NCBI GenBank assembly: GCA_012184525.1
Contig: WOFQ01000024.1
Coordinates: forward strand, 434,001-498,000
DNA length: 64,000 bases
Source: Xenoacremonium recifei
Taxonomy: Eukaryota; Ascomycota; Sordariomycetes; Hypocreales; Nectriaceae
Reading direction: 5' to 3'
The translations under genes were made by a program, and so were the position numbers. Positions 20,317 to 31,266 of the stretch are shown here, in pieces (position 1 is the first letter of the stretch; the number at the start of each line of letters is the position of its first letter). Below the pieces are notes generated by a model, which was not told where the DNA came from, did no database searches, and was given only the letters and a program-made list of their open reading frames with translations.

Positions 20317-23220
20317 ATGGCTGCAACCAACCGATATGCCACCCCGGACCCTTCGCAGGCTCGAAGGCAACGGAGGCTTCTTAATCCCATAATGGAAGAG
20401 GACAGCGACGAGGGTCGCATGCGGGGGAGGCGCCAGGAGACGCCTCATCTCAAGATCGAGGCCTGGCTCTCGCCCATGAGCGATCACTTTCCGACTCCGC
20501 GGGGGATGCATTATCTCTCTGCTCCCGTTCTCCCTTCGTCGCCTTCCGCCGACTCTGCTTCCGAATGCTCGCCGACAGGCTCAGCCAACCCCTGGAACCG
20601 CGGCAGCAGGACCACCATGGCCACTGAGTACGACGACGACATCTACGACGTGTCCGAGCCCGAGGATGAGGCGCCCAAGAAGATCCCCCAACGCCGGCCG
20701 TCGGCGAGATCGCGGCCTCACTCCGCCAAGCCGCCCTCCCGCCTCATCATCCCTACGGGAGGTGAGCCCAGCAACGAGCAGTGGTCGGCAGTCGATGAGC
20801 TGAAGAAGATGACTTCACCTGTTCCAGTCACACCGTCAGCTAAGCTCACCATGTCTCCAGCTCAGGTGAGCTTCATGGACATGCAGCAGTCTCTGGCAGT
20901 CCCAACTATCTCGGCTCCCCCATCACTTGATGGCAGCTTGACATCAGAGCAACTGGCGGCCATGAGCGCTCCGCCAACCCCCGTCATGGACAACGACGAT
21001 GTGACGACGGAAGACGTATGGGCGGGCGTTCAATTGCAGCCGGGCGCCTTGGCCACGCTGCACGCATTGTCCGGTAACGAGGAGGAACTTCACGAGCACC
21101 CTGTGCCGGTCATCGAGAATCATCCAGTAGCAGGCCAGCGAGCCCCTGAGATGCAGCAACAACCCCATCGCCTGGTCACCAGTCTGAGCATGGAGACGCC
21201 TCGAACTGCGACCTTCTCTCCAATTCCCATGAACCATTCACTCGATGATTTGACGAGGTTGGATATTCCATCTCCTGGTGGGTTCTTCTCGGATCTCTCG
21301 CCTCAGTCTCGAAGCACTTGGAACATCTCTTCAGCTGATGAGGTTGCACCGCCAACCTCAACAACGGCTGAGCAATTCTACAAATGCCCCTGGAACGAAG
21401 AGTCGGTCCCGCCTGTCCCGGAGCGCGCCGAGACTCTTGAGGACTTCTATAGGCCATTTACGCCTGCGCCCTCTGATCAGCAAGTGGTCGAGCGTGTCAT
21501 CGAGCTAGGAAACCAGGATTACCTTGGGGACGATATGCCCACAGCTCGACAGGTTCCTCTGAAGAAGCCTGTTGACGAGGCCCCAGCTTCGCCTGTCGGT
21601 GACGATGCTGCCACTGAGATTGTCGTCGATTACGACCCTGACTACGCCCGAAAGCAGCAGGAGGTTGCTCTCTCGAACCTCGACCGCACTGGTACGTGGC
21701 TCATGGCCCAGCGAGCCTACCTCCGAGGGGTCGATGAGCCTGTAGTCAGCGATGCCGCCGCCTTGGACACCATTGCTGAGGTTGCGGAGGATGAAGAGGC
21801 CAAGAACAAGCAGGCCCAGCCTGAGCCCGAGAACAGCGTCGGAGCCAAGAAGAAGACGGTCCGATTCTCAGAGCTCGTCTCGTTCAACGCTGGCCCGAAG
21901 CGACTTCCCTCAAAGTTCATCCGACAGGAGTCGGCATACTTCCGAGCCTTCCAGGACTACATCATCCGCACGCAGCGTCAAGATGCCTTTGTCCACCAAC
22001 TCAGTCGATTCGAGGCTCTCCAGGCCGCACGGGTGTCACTTCGCAACAGCCACCGCAACCAGCTTCTGGGCAAGTACCAGCTCAGCGTGGTTCCTCAGTC
22101 GGCCAAGAAGCGACTCAGTGCCAACGTGGCCCGTGGCGACGATGATCTTGTCGACGACCCCGAGAAGCTACGCCATGAGAAGGAGCTCGAGGCGATCAAG
22201 CAAATGACCATGTCGACTTGGCATGTCGCCGCCATGAAGATGCTCAATGGTGGGCGTCTCATCCTGGCGCCCGTCACGAAGCGGCTCACACGCTTGAGCA
22301 TGTCTCCCAGCGGAAACGGCACCACTCGAGAAAGGGCTAGGATCCTTGATCTCGGTGGTCAAGCCACCTGCGACTGGGCATGGCACTGCGCCCTCCAATA
22401 TCCCTGCGCCAAGATCTACACAGTCACCACCAAGGCCATCCGCCAGCTGTCCAACTCGAACATCCGCGGCCCGCCCAACCATCGCCAGGTCGCCGTCGAG
22501 CGACTCACTCGCCTTCCCTTTGCCGATAATCAATTTGACCTCGTTTCTGCACGGGAGCTTCACAGCATCTTGAAGTTTGTGGGCGAAAACGGCGAGGATG
22601 AGTGGGAAAGCTGTCTCAAGGAGTGCATGCGCGTGCTCAAGCCAGGCGGCTACCTTGAGTTCTCTCTTCTCGACTCCGACATCATCAACGCGGGACCGAT
22701 CGGTCTTGCTAAGAGCGTCGAGTTTGGCTTCGCCCTCAAGACCCTTGGATACGATCCCAACCCAACGAAGCTGTGGCTCGGTCGTCTGGCCCGCGCCGGG
22801 TTCGAGGATGTGCGACGCATGTGGATGTGTCTTCCCATGGGACCCAAGCGCAACATTCACCGACCCCCTACGCCGCCTCTCAAGGACAACCCAAGCGGCG
22901 AGGAGGTCAGGACCTGCCAAATGGAGGCCATGGTCACTGGAAGCAGCGACAGCATTGCTGGCGTGTGTAGCGTCCTTGGCGGATGGAGCTGGGAGCGATG
23001 GCTCCTCCGCTGCGAGACCGAGAAGGTTGCTGGCGAGCTCCGGCTTGCAGATATGGTGACTGCTGGTGCTGCTATGAAGGAGGCTGGGAAGTGCCTCGAC
23101 GGAGTCCCCGCGGTCTTCGAGGAGGGACGAAACAATAAATCTGGGTTCAGAATGCTCAACGGATATGCTCGCAAGCCCCGAAGAAGCACTGATGTGATCA
23201 AAATCGCTTTGGCGAAATGA
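20317..23220 (+). CDS. Large SAM-dependent methyltransferase-domain protein
   Basis: One exon, 967 aa. Residues 1-500 are Pro/Ser-rich and mostly disordered. Residues about 500-640 are charged and helical. A class I Rossmann methyltransferase domain occupies about 670-870. Motif I is RILDLGGQATCDWA (Gly-rich SAM loop, near 674). LTRLPFADNQFDLVSAREL fits the motif II/III region. The post-domain signature RVLKPGGYLEFSLLDSD sits near 770, with helix and strand following (WLGRLARAGFEDV). Related proteins occur across filamentous ascomycetes as uncharacterised regulators or methyltransferases. Whether it methylates protein, RNA or a small molecule cannot be told. Motif I has GGQATC where typical enzymes have GCGTG, so activity is not assured. 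Confidence 0.85.
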   Translation: MAATNRYATPDPSQARRQRRLLNPIMEEDSDEGRMRGRRQETPHLKIEAWLSPMSDHFPTPRGMHYLSAPVLPSSPSADSASECSPTGSANPWNRGSRTTMATEYDDDIYDVSEPEDEAPKKIPQRRPSARSRPHSAKPPSRLIIPTGGEPSNEQWSAVDELKKMTSPVPVTPSAKLTMSPAQVSFMDMQQSLAVPTISAPPSLDGSLTSEQLAAMSAPPTPVMDNDDVTTEDVWAGVQLQPGALATLHALSGNEEELHEHPVPVIENHPVAGQRAPEMQQQPHRLVTSLSMETPRTATFSPIPMNHSLDDLTRLDIPSPGGFFSDLSPQSRSTWNISSADEVAPPTSTTAEQFYKCPWNEESVPPVPERAETLEDFYRPFTPAPSDQQVVERVIELGNQDYLGDDMPTARQVPLKKPVDEAPASPVGDDAATEIVVDYDPDYARKQQEVALSNLDRTGTWLMAQRAYLRGVDEPVVSDAAALDTIAEVAEDEEAKNKQAQPEPENSVGAKKKTVRFSELVSFNAGPKRLPSKFIRQESAYFRAFQDYIIRTQRQDAFVHQLSRFEALQAARVSLRNSHRNQLLGKYQLSVVPQSAKKRLSANVARGDDDLVDDPEKLRHEKELEAIKQMTMSTWHVAAMKMLNGGRLILAPVTKRLTRLSMSPSGNGTTRERARILDLGGQATCDWAWHCALQYPCAKIYTVTTKAIRQLSNSNIRGPPNHRQVAVERLTRLPFADNQFDLVSARELHSILKFVGENGEDEWESCLKECMRVLKPGGYLEFSLLDSDIINAGPIGLAKSVEFGFALKTLGYDPNPTKLWLGRLARAGFEDVRRMWMCLPMGPKRNIHRPPTPPLKDNPSGEEVRTCQMEAMVTGSSDSIAGVCSVLGGWSWERWLLRCETEKVAGELRLADMVTAGAAMKEAGKCLDGVPAVFEEGRNNKSGFRMLNGYARKPRRSTDVIKIALAK

Positions 23221-24141
23221 AAAAAGGAGGGTTGAAATATAGAGTCGACACTCGTCATTTATTTCCTTTTGTCTGTCTGCAACTTTCTCTCAACTCGCAT
23301 ATAGAGAAGTCACTGTTGATCAGAGGTCGAGATGTTTATACGAAGCATGAAGGATGAGACGATGCGTGGATAAGGCACGGATGGATGTAATGCATGCTCG
23401 GATCTCTTTTGAGAGGGTCATTCTGGATAAATGCCCTAGGCAATTTGGGGATTTTTTTGCTCTCTTTCCTTTAAGATACCAAGTCGCAACTTACCGCAGT
23501 CAAATAGTTGTTAAAATGATTTTATATGTTCAAATACCGACAGGAATTGGCCTCATTGTGCGAGATGGTGCAGGTTGACAAGTCAAAAGGGGGGTGTTTA
23601 AGTTAGGGACAACTTTGAAGCGAGTACTGGAAGGTTACGCTGCAAAACAGTTGAAGCTAAGAAGAAGCTGAGGAGACGAGATGCAATCAGTCAGTGACCC
23701 AGAAGGTGATGAAGAAAAGCTGTTCGTGATTAGAGACGTAACGGAAGGAAAGTCAAATTGGGAGTTTCATGTTGAAGCGGCAAGTATCGAAATCTTGGTG
23801 CCTCAGATGTTTGTAGTGCCTCAGGCCAGAAGCTTCAGCGAGGTGGTAAACAAACAGCCACAGCCACCTACCTACGGGTGGCTCCCCCGCTGTCGGACCG
23901 CTCTCTAGCAGCCGTAGAGCACTGGCTGGGCTGGACCTTAGCCACCAAAACGTGAGCTGCCCCTCCATGATTTTTACCCCGCCATGATCATGGCGCGCTT
24001 CTAGATTTGGAGGTCGCCTCGTCTTGTTTCTACTCATTCTTACTATCTCTTTCATTCTATCTATAGCTCCAACACCCCTTGTTTGCTTCAGTTTCCCCTA
24101 TAACTACCTATAGCCGACACATCTAATCTGCCTAGTCAGCC
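23221..24141. other. Intergenic, no gene seen
   Basis: 3' flank of the methyltransferase gene, then the TMA22 promoter with a CT-rich run just before 24142. Confidence 0.5.
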
Positions 24142-24919
24142 ATGGCAGACAACGATCAGCCCGAGGCCGAGCCTCAAAGCCGTGTCGTGACCTACTGCGG
24201 TGGTGAGCAGAACTTCAAACCCCTTCGCGTGCAACGCTTTACCAGTCCAATGCTGACTCCATTGCTCTCCAGTCTGCTCGCTTCCTCCTGAGGTACGATC
24301 CCGAAGCTTTTTCCTCCGACAGCCCCCTCCGTCCTCGGCCCCTGCTAAGTAAAACAATAGTACTGCGAGTACGGCGGCACCGTCAAGAAATGCCAGGAGT
24401 GGCTACAAAAGAATGAGCCTGCCATGTACGACCGCATCTGGTCCGCCGAAGCCCTCGAGGCCGCCACCGCATCGCTCTCCATCGAGGCTCAGAAGCGCGC
24501 GGCGAAGGATGCCCAGAAGAAGACGGCCAAGGCCGAGGCCGCCGAGGCGAAGCAGGTCGAGAAGCTAGCGAAGAGCGTGGTGACGATCAAGCGCATCGAG
24601 CGGAACAAGAAGAAGTATGTTACGGCCGTGATAGGTCTAGAGGCGTTTGGGTTGGAGTTGAAAAAGGTAGGATTGCTCGTCCCTCTCCCTGAATCCCTTC
24701 ATCATGCTAACTGCGTCATAGGTCGCCAAGGATCTTGGAAAGAAGTTTGCTACGGGCTCCTCAGTAACGAAACTCCCCAGCGGGGGAGAGGAGATTGTGG
24801 TACAGGGTGATGTGAGCGATGAAATGAGGGAGTTTTTGGTTGAGAAGTACAAAGAGATACCAGAGGATCATATCGAGCTCGTGGAGGACAAGAAGAAAAA
24901 GAAGGGAACCGCAGCATAG
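24142..24919 (+). CDS. TMA22: Density-regulated protein homologue Tma22 (DENR)
   Basis: Predicted join(24142..24202,24273..24292,24361..24666,24722..24919), 194 aa. Exon 2 is a 20-nt micro-exon encoding the core of CSLPPE. With its partner Tma20/MCT-1 it recycles 40S subunits and supports re-initiation. The N-terminal zinc-binding motif is seen in YCGVCSLPPEYCEYGGT and KKCQEWL. The C-terminal SUI1/eIF1-like domain has VTIKRIERNKKKYVTAVIGLEAFGL, DLGKKFATGSSV and GEEIVVQGDVSDEM. The family-typical tail is EIPEDHIELVEDKKKKK. The Cys motif is spread over three exons, confirming the splice choices. Confidence 0.95.
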
Positions 24920-25151
24920 AGCGTATACGGCACCAAATTTCATCATTGAATAGCGAAGCACAACGGGATGCTTCAATGCCCCTGTAGCCCTGGTTCATAC
25001 ATATCCGCGCGCAGTAGATGCCTTATTCCTATCCATTCTGCCAATTTGCCAACCAAACCGTTCCCTTGCCATTTTGCTGGGATCCTACAACGCCGTTCGC
25101 CACAAGAAAACACGCACAAGTCATAAACCATGCAAGTCACACCATGCACCC

Positions 25152-26341
25152 CTAACCCCTCTTCCGAAGAACTCGGCCCGTGCTGCTCGTCGCAGCCGCC
25201 GCAGCAGCCTTAGCAGTCGTCTTCTTAGAAGCAGCTCCTGTAGCTCCCTTACGTGCGGTCGTCGTCGCCTTCTTAGCCGTCGAGGCCGTAGATTTCGCTC
25301 CTACTGCCCGCTTCACCACGGTCCCGGTGCTCGCCTCACTGGTCTCGCTGTTGGCACTAACTCTGCGAGCGTTCCTGGTAGCCGGGCGGGAGGCGGGAGC
25401 TCGAGCCGGTGCTGCAGCCTTTCGGCCCCGCGATGCTGTTGTGGTCCCGTTAGAACTCGAGCTTGTGCTGGACGCCGCTGTGACCTTGCGAGATACACCA
25501 GCGCGCGTCGCCTTGGCCTTTTCGACCATGCTGGACAGGATGTTTGTGGCAGCAGCGGACCGTGAAGTTCCAGAATTCTTAAGCGGAGAGGCAGGTCGTG
25601 CAATCTGGGACTTGGCTGGAGACGCAGGGCGAGATCGGTTTGCCAGACGCGAATTGGATGATGTTGGTGATAGGATTTGGGCGGGTCGAACGTGTGAAGC
25701 TTCAGCTGCTGGGCCTCCTCGGACTCTCTTCTTCGCATTCTCGATGCGTTCAAAGTCGTTCTCCTTATCCCCTGATATGGCATCACTAAAGCGACTGTTA
25801 GCTCTCAGGACCGAGTAAACGAACTGGCAAACCCCTTACCTCATTCGTTTCTGAGCACGCGATGCCGGAGGCTTCGCAGGTTGGGGAGCTGTTCGTGTTT
25901 GTTTATGCGCAACGGCTCGTGTAGGGTGGTCCTGTCTCGTCCGCTTTTCTTCTTGGTTCAGGTACTTAACAAGAAGATCGCCCATCGTAGCCTTTCGTAG
26001 CGACACAGGAATTCGGTTGATTCGAATTTCTATGCGGGATCGCAAGCCCTGCGCCTGGAGGTTGTACTGGGCTCGTAACCGTCGAGCTCGCTCGGTGACT
26101 ACATCAACGTCAGTATCGTACTGCTTGTAGGGTACATTTTCAAGCCGACAGACGTACTTTCGAGTTGAAGATTGTCAATCAGAGCCTGCTTCTGTTGCAC
26201 AGAAATACCGCCCCTTCGCTTCTTGATCGGGCTTCTCTGGTGTGGTGTTGACGGGCTACCTGCCCTCAAGGGGACCATTTGATCCGCCATCGCGCTTGGA
26301 GACTGGTTTGATGTTGGGTTTTTCGACCGAGTAGGGGCCAT
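25152..26341 (-). CDS. NBL1: Borealin/Nbl1 (chromosomal passenger complex subunit)
   Basis: Predicted complement(join(25152..25794,25840..26098,26158..26341)), 361 aa. The Nbl1/borealin N-terminal domain (about 45-110) reads QQKQALIDNLQLEITERARRLR and then RSRIEIRINRIPVSLRKATMGDLL. This helix joins the INCENP-survivin bundle that carries Aurora kinase to centromeres and the spindle midzone. The long C-terminus is basic and Ser/Ala/Pro-rich with repeated (S/R)PAS(P) and AKKATTTARK-type segments, which may bind DNA or microtubules. Much longer than yeast Nbl1 (about 70 aa) but normal for filamentous fungi. Convergent with TMA22 (232 bases) and divergent from RPN10. Confidence 0.88.
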
Positions 26342-26855
26342 AATCGCAGTTTAGTAAGGGTTTGAGGGATTTGTGTGTTTGGATGGCGAGAGTGACTTTT
26401 TTTGGATGCAGAGTTGATATACAAATGACGGGTTACAGATGAAGAGTGTTTGGGGGCGCGCTCTCAATCATGACCATGGTGGAGGTCCGTCAGTGGAAAG
26501 TAAACAAACGGGGCGGCAGATCTGGGTTGGGTTATGTAATCCAGCGGGAGCTTAGCTCGTGCAGGGATGCTCCAACCAGCAAAAGCTAAAGTCTCGCTAC
26601 CTCGACCACCGGAAAAACTGGGGGCGATTGCCTGTGACGAAGGTAGAGGTACTTCCACAGTGAAGCTGCCGGCAGCCAGGCTGAACTGCCTTACGACACT
26701 TGGAGCTGGGCCACCTCCAGCCTTCTTCCACCTTAACCATCAACCACGTTCAACGACCTCTCTGAAAAGCATCGCCACGAATAACGACCCGTTCCCTCGA
26801 TTTTCTTCTCCTCAACGACGAATTACGAGACGCAGACCGACGACGCCTCTTCACC
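26342..26855. promoter_or_regulatory. Divergent promoter region NBL1 / RPN10
   Basis: A 514-base gap between head-to-head genes. A short frame at 26567 onward runs into RPN10 in the wrong phase and is not a gene. Confidence 0.5.
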
Positions 26856-27775
26856 ATGGTTCTCGAGGCGGTTATGGTTGTCGTGGACAACAGCGAGAGC
26901 AGCAGGAATGGCGACTACCAACCCACGCGGTTCGACTCGCAAGTCGATGCCGTCAACATTCTGTTCCAGACTATCACAGCCGGCAACCCAGAGTCGTCGG
27001 TCGGCCTGATGAGCATGGGCGGCAAGGGCCCCGAGGTCCTCGTGACTCTCACCACAGAGCAAGGCAAGATCCTCGACGGTCTGCATCGGACAAAGAAGAA
27101 GATTGGCGGCTCGGCTCACCTCAAGACCGGTATCCAAATTGCTACTGTATGTTGAACTCACCCGTGGAAACTCATGTGGAATTGCATATCTAACTCGCCC
27201 TTCAGCTTGCCTTGAAGCACCGCCAGAACCGATCGCAGCGTCAACGGATAATAGTCTTCGTCTGCTCTCCCGTTGAGGAGACCGAGAAGGAGCTCACAAC
27301 GCTGGCCAAGAAGATGAAGAAGGCCAACATCAGCGTCGACTTCATTCTCTTCGGCGACCTCGACGATGACACTACACAGAAGAAGTTGCAGCTCTTCACC
27401 GACACCGTCAAGACCGGCGACGGCTGCAACCTGGTCGTCATTCCCCCTAGCAGCAAGCTGCTCAGCGATCAGCTTATCGCCACTCCCATTCTCCTGGGAG
27501 AGAATGCTGGAGCCGCTGGAGGCGCGGGTGGCATGGGCGGCAACGACGACTTCGAGTTTGGCTTCGACCCCGCCATGGAGCCTGAGCTGGCTCTCGCTCT
27601 CCGCATGAGTATGGAAGAAGAGAAGGCGAGACAGGAGAAGGCCGCACGGGAGGAGGAAGAGGCAGCGAAGAAGGCTTCGTTGGAGGGCATCAAGGAGGAA
27701 GACGAAGGTCAAGGGAGCGGGTCGAAGGACAAGGACGATAAGAAGGATGATGGCGACAAGATGGACACTTCATAG
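26856..27775 (+). CDS. RPN10: 26S proteasome regulatory subunit Rpn10
   Basis: Predicted join(26856..27146,27206..27775), 286 aa, one 59-nt intron. It is a ubiquitin receptor of the 19S lid-base interface. The von Willebrand A domain spans residues 1-190 (MVLEAVMVVVDNSESSRNGDY, degenerate MIDAS, then RIIVFVCSP and VDFILFGDLDD). One ubiquitin-interacting motif near 225-240 is PELALALRMSMEEE, with the essential LALAL and Ser. The tail is Lys/Glu/Asp-rich. ATG 26856 lies in a CACC context. Confidence 0.96.
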
Positions 27776-27998
27776 TAGAAGTCGTCCCGCGAACGGTACG
27801 CTAGTAATTGTACAATAGACGAACCGTCAGAGACAGACGGCACGGTTTAGACGGGCAAATCAACAAATCAACACCTCTATACAGGTACCATGATCAACTC
27901 CCTTGGCTGCTCTATTGCCAGGAGCCGCTTTGCTCCTCCCAGTCTGCACTCCCAGTGCCCTCTTTGAAGAACACCTTGCCCCCAGTCCAAGCCCCATC

Positions 27999-28547
27999 CT
28001 ATCGGTTATTGATCTCCCTAATGTAAGAGAGCAATTTCCGGTCAAAAATCTCACAGCGTATGGGCATTTCCAAAGAGTAGAACGGGTTCTTCATGACGTA
28101 GTCGGAGTAGAGGTCGTATATCCTCCTGATAGTGACATCCACGTTGGCCTGCGTGGTGTCGGTAAAGAGCAGGAACTTGATCCCCGTGAGGGTGTTAAAG
28201 CACTGCAGGCGGAAGTTCTCCGTCTCTAGGACCTCGAGACCGGAGGGCGGCTCGGGTCTGTCGCCGCTGGAGGCTGTGGGCGGTGGGCGCACGGGGTTGA
28301 GGCGCGCTGTGATGGCGTGAACGCTGCAAGACCATGAGTATGAGAAGTAGAATAGACAGAAGAGGGGCTTACCCGTGGAATGTGCCGGCTAGGACGAGGT
28401 AGTCGTTCGTGCTGATCTTCTGCAGGCCGCCATCGTGGAAGTCCTTGTTGTAGACCAGCCCGCCGGCCTTGTTGATGATGATGAGGGCGAAGACGGTCCT
28501 GCCGCGTGTCAGATACCGTGATCCAATGCCATATGAGCCGCTTACAT
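27999..28547 (-). CDS. TRS23: TRAPP complex subunit Trs23 (TRAPPC4), start codon split by an intron
   Basis: Predicted complement(join(27999..28323,28373..28498,28546..28547)), 150 aa. The first coding exon contributes only AT; the G of the start codon lies after a 47-nt intron (GTAAGC...CTGAC...GCAG). The resulting N-terminus MTVFALIIINKAGGLVY is the family's beta-strand start. A longin/sybindin fold follows (STNDYLVLAGTFHGVHAI, FRLQCFNTLTGIKFLLFTD), ending YVMKNPFYSLEMPIRCEIFD. Trs23 is a core subunit of the TRAPP exchange factor for Ypt1/Rab1 in ER-Golgi traffic. It converges with RPN10 (223 bases) and is divergent from RPB4. Confidence 0.92.
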
Positions 28548-29161
28548 GGTGTCGGGTCTGGCGATGGCCCCTCAACTCCCGTCGCGATATCAAGTTCAAG
28601 TTCCACTTGGCCCTTGAGGCTCACCGATCCATCGATGTGCGACCATGAACTTAGGGGCTAGAAAGCTTGTCAGCAGGGCCCTTAAGTGGTATTGTGAGTC
28701 GCCCATACCTTTTTTTTTGAGATTTAATAAAGGGGGCTTGCCCGTTTCGACTGCACTCCTCGAGGCTACTCCTGAATGTCGTTGGCTGTGGATGAGATGG
28801 AGAGCTCCAGCACAGTGTCCCGCAAGTACAGTGAGTGAGTGAGTGTAGTGGCAGTTGGCTTCTCCACCCAACCTCACCACCGTATTAAACTGGCGCCTGG
28901 CAGGGAACCGGTACGTACCATCCGTCCAATGGAAGCTTGTGGCCTTTGTTCTTCGATTCTCAGCCTCATCCACCTCGAACTTCAACCTCGACAAGACCAG
29001 CTCTTAACCAGCATCGCCATCACCACCCCGCCCCCCGCGCGGTCCTTGACGCTCCACGCTACCTCTACAGCTTCCTCATCCATTTGCGCCGCCTCCTGCT
29101 TCTCCGACATCCTCCCAATCGACTCGAAGCTCCGCGCGCGTGCCCGCATCCGCTATTCACC
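28548..29161. promoter_or_regulatory. Divergent promoter region TRS23 / RPB4
   Basis: 614 bases between head-to-head genes. It includes T8 and A/G runs and CT-rich leader DNA before RPB4. No extra gene is supported. Confidence 0.5.
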
Positions 29162-29699
29162 ATGTCCTCCCACCACCGCACGTCGCGCCCCAAGCCGCCT
29201 CCGCCCGGCAACGAAGAAGCCTCCGCGACGCTGAACCTAGGCGAATTCCAGAACGTCGATACCCTCACCCTCTCCGAAGCTGCGCTTGTCCTCAACGCCC
29301 TGGTCGCCAAGCGACGGAACGATCGCAAGAACGTGAACGAGACGGAGTACGCCCTCATGCCCCGCCATCTCCTCGCCCGTGCGCTGACCTGGCTCCCAGA
29401 ATGCTAAACCAGACGCTTAACTACCTGGATCACTTTGCACGCTTCACGAAGAAGGAGAACGTCGAGGCCGTCGAGCGCCTCCTGAGCGCACACAAGGATC
29501 TCGCCAAGTTTGAGCGCGCACAGCTAGGTATTTGCCTAATGACGGCCATGGTGTGTTTCTTTGTTAACGACTGCTAGGCTCGCTATGCTGCGAAATGGCC
29601 GACGAAGCTAAGACGTTGATCCCGTCGCTGGCCGACAAGATCAAGGATGAGGACTTGCAAGACCTGCTAGATGAGATTAGCAAGCTCCAGAACCGGTGA
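29162..29699 (+). CDS. RPB4: RNA polymerase II subunit Rpb4
   Basis: Predicted join(29162..29346,29400..29527,29578..29699), 144 aa, two introns (53 and 50 nt). With Rpb7 it forms the Pol II stalk. The N-terminal LNLGEFQNVDTLTLSEAALV contacts the core. The HRDC-like helical domain holds NETEMLNQTLNYLDHFARFT and KFERAQLGSLC. The C-terminus SLADKIKDEDLQDLLDEISKL is a classic Rpb4 ending. Without splicing the frame stops early, so both introns are required. Confidence 0.95.
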
Positions 29700-30216
29700 C
29701 CTCTGCCATAGGGGGGATGCATTTACCAGGAGGGGCGTTTTGCGCTTTGTTGTTTACTCAAGAAACAAGGCTTACAGGCCGGCCAGAAAAAAAATGGATT
29801 GACGGATGAACGGCTGGATGGACAAGACGGAATTTACATGGCATTGTAAGCTCTTCGTTTCACTTTTCCTTACTCTTGCATTTTAGGCGCACGGAACGGA
29901 GGGGTATTGAAAGACAGAACAGAATGTTTCGGTACGTTGATTTAGAGAAGAATACCCGCAAGAAGTTGGACAAACATTTGCATTGTCTCCTTTCCCCTTT
30001 TCCCTATAGAACATGACTACGGTGAACAAGACATGCTGAACTAAAAGACTGGATTGAGAAGTCAGAGCAAATCAACTTTACACAAGGGCAGGGTATTCGT
30101 GGATTGTAACGCCAGAAAATGCTCTTCAAATCAGACCCTTTCGACACCAGATCGTTCTTCTCAAATGCTTTGCTCCCCCTTAGCCTCTCTCACTTGTGGC
30201 TGTCTGTTAGACCCCT
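29700..30216. other. Intergenic between convergent genes
   Basis: 3' flanks of RPB4 and of the membrane protein gene. No gene seen. Confidence 0.5.
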
Positions 30217-31266
30217 TTAACGTTCCTCTTGGGCGAGATTTCGCCACTGGTTCCAATGGTTCACATATGTATGCTGTCGTCGATCTGTCAGCGACGCATT
30301 CAAATTCGCCCGGGGATCTGAGGAGCCGGCATCCGGAACCTTTGGTGGCTCAATTCGAGGCGTTGGACGGGAGTCGATGCTGACGGCGGGGAGCTCGATG
30401 GGTGCTGTGCTGGTGGCATCCATCTCGAACGTGTTGTTTTTCGGAGCATAAGGATCTACTGGCTTGTCGACCCGTCCTACTCTGAGTTAGCAAGGGGCAC
30501 GCGTTGATTCGAATATGGATCATGCTCGCTCACCTCCGAATGGCGCGAAGGGGTCGACGTCTTCTTGGGTGCCCGTTGAGTGAGCCGACATTGTCTGAGG
30601 GACCTTTTCAGCAGCGCTCAGTCTGCCTGCATCATTTGAGGTGGCATTTGAGTTGGATCTGGAGAGGCCCTTTCGACGTCGCAAGCAAGCTACGGCCAAG
30701 ACTGCGAAGATTGCTAGGACGACTGCGCCGCCAATCGCCGCACCAACGATGGTTCCTGTCGACGGTGAGCTTCCACTACCACCACCTGCTGCCGTAGTAG
30801 ATGTGGCCGGCGCTGGCAAGGTGCTAGTCGTCGAGAAGCGGGCAGGCAGCTCGGTACCGGCCCCGGAGGTTGCGGTCGGCGTCGGTGTCGATGTAGGCGC
30901 CTTGTCCGTCAGTATCACCGTCTTCCTCGTCACGGTGACCACCGAATTGTTGGGGATGGTGCGAGTAGTGCCCGAGTCCGTCATGATCTTTGTTGCCCCT
31001 TTCCCAGTCAAGGTTTCGATGATGGTGCTCAGGGTGGTGAGTGCGTCCGAGGTCGACGAGGGACCTCGCATCTCCGTCCTTGTGGCCTCGCTGGTGGTCG
31101 CTTGATCACTATCAGACGGCGCGGCGAACACTGCATCCGGGCAGACGGGCAGGTGGCATGGGTCTACCGAGCAACATCCCCTAAAATTATTGTTGCCGCA
31201 AGAGTAGAATTGCTTGCCGGGTGGACAGCTCAGGTCGTCTCTGCCCCGAAGGACCTTGTCGAACAT
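30217..31266 (-). CDS. Single-pass membrane protein with Cys-rich N-terminus
   Basis: Predicted complement(join(30217..30476,30534..31266)), 330 aa. Residues 14-42 carry six Cys (14, 23, 31, 32, 37, 42) in the pattern CPPGKQFYSCG...FRGCCSVDPC, which recurs in uncharacterised fungal surface proteins. A long Ser/Thr-rich stretch (45-165) follows, then one membrane segment near 171-193 (GAAIGGAVVLAIFAVLAVAC) with a following RRRKG stop-transfer signal. The cytoplasmic tail is Pro/Ser-rich with DPFAPFGG and DPYAPKNN segments. There is no N-terminal signal peptide from this ATG, so either it is a reverse-signal-anchor protein or a 5' exon is missing. The design resembles fungal wall-stress sensors, but this is inference. 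Confidence 0.75.

Noticed and set aside
22168..22920. 250-codon minus-strand frame
   Set aside because: Shadow within the methyltransferase coding exon.
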